A DNA stretch of 64,000 bases, from assembly GCA_030159075.1 (NCBI GenBank), contig BROG01000815.1, positions 152,501-216,500 of the forward strand, written 5' to 3'. The notes under the pieces were generated by a model. That model made no database searches and had not been told where the DNA came from. It saw only the letters and a program-made list of their open reading frames with translations. How positions within the stretch are numbered: the first letter of the stretch is position 1; each line of letters starts with the position of its first letter. Below, piece by piece: positions 58,921 to 64,000 of this stretch. Made by a program: the position numbers and the translations under genes. The stretch is from Atrina japonica. Its lineage: Eukaryota; Mollusca; Bivalvia; Pterioida; Pinnidae.

Positions 58921-59155
58921 GCTGTTTTCATGAAAAGTGTAATAGGTAGAGAGAAAGTGAAAGAAACAAAAATGTATGGCATGCAAAGATCTACAAAGAT
59001 GTCAATAGGGTGGAAAATGTCATGGCAACACCTATGGGAGTTATTTCTACTTTTAATTGGATTTTCTATGTTTTTGGTCATTATTTCAAAAATTATAAAA
59101 GATAGAGAGAAGATGAAAAAGAAGCAAAATTGTTCTTCTCCTGATACACCTACAT
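58921..59155 (+). other. Candidate exon with one transmembrane helix
   Basis: An acceptor-like TTTTGATCTTTTAG ends at 58920, and a donor-like CAT/GTAAGA lies at 59156. Between them the frame is open. From the ATG at 58930 it reads a basic segment (KSVIGREKVKETK), then a hydrophobic stretch of about 20 residues (LWELFLLLIGFSMFLVII), then a very basic tail (KIIKDREKMKKK) and NCSSPDTPTC. The frame stays open to 59319 if unspliced. Basic flanks on both sides of one helix fit a small single-pass membrane protein, but A/T-rich DNA often yields chance hydrophobic stretches. No family was recognised. It lies 5.6 kb downstream of the PDZ exon on the same strand. Confidence 0.25.
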
Positions 59156-59600
59156 GTAAGATACTGTATACAAATAACAAAAAACATTCTATAAGTGGTA
59201 GACACAGTCATTTATTTCATGCCATTACATTACATGTCATATGTACTTCAAAATACACACAAAAACAATATGCACATTCATTTTTAAACATAAACCAAAG
59301 TTACACCCAGTCTCTGTAAATGCATATGTGCAAAAAACAATCACAGATAAATACAAATTTAAGTTATAAAATTTGCGTGCAGACTGTTGAGTGCTAATAC
59401 GTTGAATGACCGAAAACTGACTTATTACCCATAATACTCAACAATAAGGCACCCAGAAAGTGCCTCCTACAGTATCTCCAATCAGGAGAAAATAATTCCA
59501 TTCTTATTCACCAAGTTCTAACAAATAGAATTATAATACACACAAGGTCTACAAATACAGAAATTTGTAAGGTCAACATTTATGAGAGTTATTTCCCCTT

Positions 59601-59672
59601 TTAACTCATCTAACCTTGAGAAAATCAATGACACAGGTCAGTCCAAATGTGTCTTCAGGGGTGAATGGTTTG
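59601..59672. mobile_element. Palindromic mini-element, shortened copy
   Basis: TTAACTCATCTAACC, AAAATCAATGACACAGGTCA, GTCTTCAGGGGTGAATGG. Confidence 0.65.
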
Positions 59673-60180
59673 AGTGTATTTTTCATGTTTTCGTCCTTTA
59701 TATTAAAATGTATAATAGATAAGTAGCAATTGTACGAAGTAAAAATGTGAAAAAAGAAATTTTCTTTTTATGTAGCTATAGCAGGCTGGACATTAAGTTT
59801 TTTTGGGTAACTGTCCCAAGAATTACCTGTCGGAATGACATATGTACCTGTCCGGCTTTCTAATCATATAAATTCAAAATAGGAACCCTTAACAATGACT
59901 TAGATGTTTCAATATAGCACTTCCATTTGACTATTAAAAAAATGATATTAAAATTAAATAGTAGCAATATAATTTTCTGATTATGTTCACTGTAAGCATA
60001 ACAATACTGATATGTTAAAACACGATGTCATTTGAATCTTACATGGGCCTTTCTCCTATGCACCTTCAAACTTAGAAAGGACTACTCCTATTTAAATAGG
60101 GTCAATTAAGGCCACTGGTAGGTTTACCCCAGAGGGGTACATGTAGTGCAAGATTTCAAATAAGCATAAATTTTTAATTG

Positions 60181-60184
<4 letters not shown>

Positions 60185-60251
<67 letters not shown>
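60185..60251. repeat. (TA)n microsatellite
   Basis: About 33 TA units. Confidence 0.95.
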
Positions 60252-60254
<3 letters not shown>

Positions 60255-60497
60255 TATGTATGTACATTGTATGATATTGAAATGGCAGCTTCATATATAT
60301 ACTTATGAAGCTGTGCCCAGTTTACAAATATATTTACACAACACCTCTTTTTATGGAGTTGTGCCCCTTTATCAGAAAAAAAATCAACAAAACTTTGTCT
60401 GGCTATGCAATCACTCATTTATCTTTGGATTTTTTGTTAAACTATTATGTACTGTAATAATATCCTATGTACAACTATAGTCCTGCATCCCTGAACA

Positions 60498-60840
60498 ATT
60501 GTGAGGTGGTCCCTTAAGCGATGTAGTCTTTAGGCGAGGTTCAGCTTGGTAAAATGTAAAAACAACATTAAAACATACAAAAATTAAAATGTAAAATATA
60601 TGAACAGTTTTTATGTAACATTTTTCAATAAATATTTTATGTCGGTGAAAACTACATGTTCTCTTGCTCATGGCGTGGTTGTAATTTGATCTCCCCCACA
60701 ATGTTATGTAAATGTACTGATGCACATTGTGGGGAAGATCAAATTGCAACCACACTTCACACCATAAATTTTCAGTCTCTTGATCAATATTCAATAAGTT
60801 ACCAGAACCTCACTTGAGAGACCACCTTGCTAATCACACC
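60498..60840. mobile_element. GTGGTC-type element carrying a strong hairpin
   Basis: Left GTGAGGTGGTCCCTTAAG with GGCGAGGTTCAGC, right GAACCTCACTTGAGAGACCA with CCTTGCTAATCAC, in inverted orientation. Inside lies a 30-bp-stem hairpin at 60675-60753. Confidence 0.5.
60675..60753. repeat. Hairpin: 30-bp stem, 19-nt loop
   Basis: 60675-60704 (GTGGTTGTAATTTGATCTCC then CCCACAATGT) pairs with 60724-60753 (ACATTGTGGGGAAGATCAAA then TTGCAACCAC) with two mismatches. Size resembles a MITE-derived or microRNA-precursor-like stem. Confidence 0.7.
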
Positions 60841-61086
60841 ACTTCGAGTCAATCAGTAAGGTGGTCTTAATTGACCTATGGCCAAATTGTGACAGGTGGC
60901 TCTCCATGTGTTTTTTTTTTATGTCATTCGATTGTGACATCAAAATCACACATGTTTGACAGGCCATTTAATTGTGATGTCATAATGAAATGTTTGCCAA
61001 ATGGTGCCGTGTTGGGTATTTGGCGATAAGTCAATTGTGAGGTTTCATTGTATTTTTCACTTACCGGTAAATTTTATTTTCTGATA

Positions 61087-61355
61087 TGGAGATGTCATCA
61101 GCTTTAGGTGAACAGCCTCAATTTTTACCTTTGCTATGGACTGAGGTTTTTGCATGCCGTGCCATGATACAGGACCTTGCATTTTTAGTCTCATTTGAAA
61201 GACTCCTGATTTTCACTTCGTATGCCAAGAACATGATGAGGGAACAGTCACTTTTATTATTCAAAGTCTCTGGTATGACCTGGGACTCAGAATCAAACCA
61301 GACGTCATTCCACATACGAGTCAATGCTCTACCACTATACAACTTTAAGTGGCAA
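61087..61355 (-). mobile_element. SINE-A-like copy, minus strand
   Basis: TGCCGTGCCATGATACAGGA, CTCATTTGAAAGACTCCTGA, GACTCAGAATCAAACC and GTCAATGCTCTACCAC. ORFs across it are not genes. Confidence 0.65.
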
Positions 61356-61895
61356 TACATAATTAACATAATTTGATAGACATGAAATATTTTCTATACA
61401 TTTTTTTGATTGACATAAATTCAATTCATTTAGAGAAATGTTTATAAGCTGCTTGACTTGACTTGAGCTAAATATGTAAAAACATTTTGTAAACAAGTTT
61501 TCTTATTAACAGGGTAAATCCTTATATAGAGATAAAACATTTAGAAGTTCTCGTCACTGACAGTTTCCTGACAAAATGAGAGTATCATGCTTAGTTAGGA
61601 AATGTAAAATCATATTTGAAAGCATCTGCCGGAATATGGATTTTGCCAGCCTTATTAAGAACTTTATGTCCCGATTGCTCCTTAGAGAAAAAGAATTAAA
61701 TGACTATCCATTCAATCAAGTGAACTTTTATTGAGGTTTCAGCCCTATCGATATTTATATAATTGGATAAGATAGAATGAACTGAAAAGAAAAAACAGTG
61801 GTATTGTCCATCATGTTGAGAGATTCAGTTTGAGTGGCTTTCTCATCGTTATTAAAGTCGCTCCCTCACAAAATGTCATCAATGTAAGTTCAAAA

Positions 61896-62060
61896 TTTTA
61901 TTCTCTTGAACTTTGCCATTTGGTAAACTTACAAGATCATATAAGTTGCATTTTCATTGATAAAAAATGACACGCCTACAAGGTCATTTGACTGTGACCC
62001 CATAGCAAATTGTGTTAGATCCTCTACACGACATATCAGAAAATGGGAGGGATGAGAGAT
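61896..62060. mobile_element. Half-copy of the 48.2-kb TIR element
   Basis: CTTTGCCATTTGGTAAACTT, ACAAGATCATATAAGTTGCA and TTTTCATTG, then TGACTGTGACCCCATAG and GGGAGGGATGAGAGATCAG match 48495-48640. Confidence 0.6.
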
Positions 62061-62807
62061 CAGTTTTGAATTGGAATTCACAAGTGCCAAAGTAATATGA
62101 ACTAAGGCATTGCCTTGAAAGAGAGTGCAGCTCCTTGTATTATACATGCTTGGAAAAACATCCATTGAGAATATATTGAATCTCAAGACATTAAGGACAA
62201 TAAGGCAACACCTTTCCCTCAAAATGACGTAATAGTTAAATTATGCCGTCAAATATTTGGACTATAATTTGCAGTTCCGGTGTTACCATGAACTTAATTT
62301 GCTAAACGTACTTAACTTAAGCACTTCGTTGTCAAACTTTTTTAGAAAATGACTTTTTAGTGTTCATGGATCAGAAAGTAAATGAGACTATTGAGTATTG
62401 CATTTTGGGTAATTTCTAATCAATAACCTCACTTAGCGGATGACCTCTGGAGCTGCACTCTCTATTAATCATTAGGAAACCACAGAAGGTGGTATACAAA
62501 TATGGTAAACATTGGACAAACATGATCCTCTGGGAAAAAAACAAAGGTAGAATCAAGGGAGGGATCGACTAGGGGTATTGCATGTTGTTTTTGGTCCATC
62601 TTGTGTGTCCATTTACAATATTCCATCAGCTGGTAACTTCAGTTTTCTTTCATCAGATTTTAACCTGGTAAGATGTTTTACATCGTTGATAAGTTTGAGC
62701 ATGGTCGATTTTAGCAATATATTGAAGTTATTGGATTTTGAAAGCTGTATGAATGGCTAAACTCTTGGGGGGGGGAGCGTTCCTGGGTGTGTCTCAATCA
62801 AATCTGA

Positions 62808-63325
62808 TTGTAATTACAGTCTATCTATCTTGAGTGACCACACTGTCTGCCACTAAAATATGGTCTATCAAGACACCTGGTTTCTTAAAAGAGTTTTATT
62901 TAAAAGGTTTTTTAAAGGGGCATTAGCCTTTTTTTTTTAATTATTTCCTTTTTTTTCCACTTACATTGACATACAATATACAGAGGTATAAAAATTTTGT
63001 GAAAATTGCTTGAGAAACCAGTTTGGCAATTATTCACTTGCAATTGATTAATTCAACTTTACTATTTGCATATGCATACCACCTGACCTTATTTCCACAA
63101 AATATATAGAGAGATTTTATTCCTGTGTATAGCTCTTATTTGTTATTGTACATCAAGTATAAGTAGTAAAAGTAGAAAAACATTGAATTTTTTATTTAAA
63201 TTTTTTTTTTTTTGGTAAACACAACTAATGGCTGACTTTAATTGAATGGTTTTAAAAATGTGGTCTCATATGACAGGTGGTCTTTCAAAAGAGTGGTCTC
63301 TCAAGACAGGTTCTGCTGTACTGGT
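62808..63325. mobile_element. GTGGTC-type MITE split by a nested MITE
   Basis: Left half 62808-62915 (ATTACAGTCTATCTATCTTG, CAAGACACCTGGTTTCTTAA, AAAAGGTTTTTTA) and right half 63238-63325 (GAATGGTTTTAAAAATGTGG, CAGGTGGTCTTTC, CAAGACAGGTTCTGCTGTA) join to the arrangement seen uninterrupted at 46352-46545. The TTAA-flanked MITE copy 4 separates them. Confidence 0.65.
62916..63237. mobile_element. TTAA-flanked MITE, copy 4, nested
   Basis: Left end TTAA/AGGGGCATTAGCC, right end ACTAATGGCTGACT/TTAA with mutated terminus. The interior is like copy 2. It sits inside a GTGGTC-type MITE (62808-63325) whose two halves continue on either side. Confidence 0.7.
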
Positions 63326-63761
63326 TTTAAATATGATTTAAGAAATCCAGTATTGGCAGCAATTGCCTCAACACTCACTCTGTACAAACTGTCAAAATTT
63401 AGTTTAATCACAGCAACAAAGGAGGCTGTTGATAAATATGTCTTTCAAAGTTTGAAATCGATAGTACATAATAGCTGTAGCCGATTTGCTGCCGAAATTT
63501 TTTTCTTTTTTTTCTTATTTTTTTTTTTTTTGCCTCCCAGTTTTAGAATCAGTAGTAAAAGTCCACTATGATGCTTTGGGAGGCAATTTGAATTAGCCTT
63601 CATCTAAATGTCTTCGTTGCAGGTGTGTTTTATAATACATGTAGCTTTCAATGTCACTGATGAAATGTGTATGTCATTAATCAAATCTATCTAAACAATA
63701 CACTTTAGGGTCATTTTAATATGTGTCAACTTTTTTTCACAATAGAAAAGAAAACCTCTTT

Positions 63762-63838
63762 ATAAAGGTCACCTGTCTATAACAGCTACTTTTGCCTGTT
63801 CCCTTAAGTAGCCTTTATACTCAAGATTTACTGTATAT
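63762..63838. mobile_element. GTGGTC-type MITE fragment
   Basis: TATAAAGGTCACCTGTCTAT and TTGCCTGTTCCCTT, ending in TTTACTGTATA like the ends of the related elements. Confidence 0.5.
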
Positions 63839-64000
63839 CAATTGACCATATTAATGACAAAAAAAGTCATGTTATACGTGTGAGTTGTATAGCATTTCTC
63901 CAATATCATAGAATCTAGAAATCAAAATGCAGTATTATCGGTACTATCGTAGATCATATTTCTGTTCCAAGATGCATTAAGATTATGACCGACCAATCTA

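Noticed and set aside
61086..61376. 96-codon ORF and its antisense ORF
   Set aside because: Both lie across a minus-strand SINE-A-like copy.
63590..63640. Exon start after TCGTTGCAG
   Set aside because: Good acceptor-like sequence, but the frames after it close within about 25 codons and no donor or homology was seen.

Overview
This is a eukaryotic, almost entirely non-coding, AT-rich window, most likely from a bivalve mollusc. That assignment is an inference. It rests on a Penelope-like reverse transcriptase with the KRDDFGFPIVNF-type C-terminus that is very common in bivalve genomes, on tRNA-headed SINEs ending in (CAAA)n, on many TA/TG/GA microsatellites, on frequent ACATGTACA-type words and on an intron-rich layout. 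No operon, prokaryotic gene, rRNA or intact tRNA gene was seen.

Regions. 1-11.5 kb: mostly unannotated AT-rich DNA with an (ATT)n tract, a (TA)n(TG)n compound microsatellite, one TTAA-flanked MITE (6472-6812), a degenerate 19-bp satellite (7105-7760) and an ATC-rich tract. 11.5-16.5 kb: a retroelement cluster. It holds two tail-to-tail copies of a putative Penelope-like element (PLE) tail, a decayed minus-strand non-LTR retrotransposon (12.1-13.9 kb) whose RT motif A region has been blown up into 28-bp minisatellite blocks (13.9-15.2 kb), and a decayed plus-strand PLE reverse transcriptase (15.2-16.3 kb) followed by another tail copy. 16.6-31 kb: MITEs, a 46-bp satellite (18.1-18.9 kb), a 27-bp satellite with ~400-bp higher-order structure (20.3-21.6 kb), many dinucleotide tracts, a second PLE fragment, a tRNA-derived SINE and a collapsed Ty3/gypsy-like remnant (PBS and PPT about 110 bp apart). 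31.8-43 kb: nested SINEs and DNA-transposon MITEs, including two pogo-like TA-flanked MITEs that each carry a SINE with its own target-site duplication. 44.4-46.2 kb: a 37-bp satellite of about 46 units inside a small palindromic element that recurs in unexpanded form elsewhere in the window.

Genes. The only convincing protein-coding sequence is one exon at 52886-53342 (+), with a 3' splice site just upstream and a 5' splice site at its end. It encodes an acidic, Ser-rich N-terminus and the first part of a PDZ domain. The rest of the gene should lie downstream but was not recognised within the remaining 10.6 kb, so much of 53.3-64 kb is probably intron. Two weaker candidate exons are reported: 47733-47829 (excellent splice sites, but its open frame does not continue into the PDZ exon) and 58921-59155 (a single predicted membrane helix). 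Downstream of the PDZ exon lies an imperfect ~900-bp palindrome (56.2-57.1 kb).

The main observations are structural: satellites born inside mobile elements (an RT motif A codon block, a 92-bp palindromic mini-element), nested insertions giving a relative order of events, and long hairpin-forming repeats. All family names for repeats rest on eye-level motif recognition; no database search was possible.
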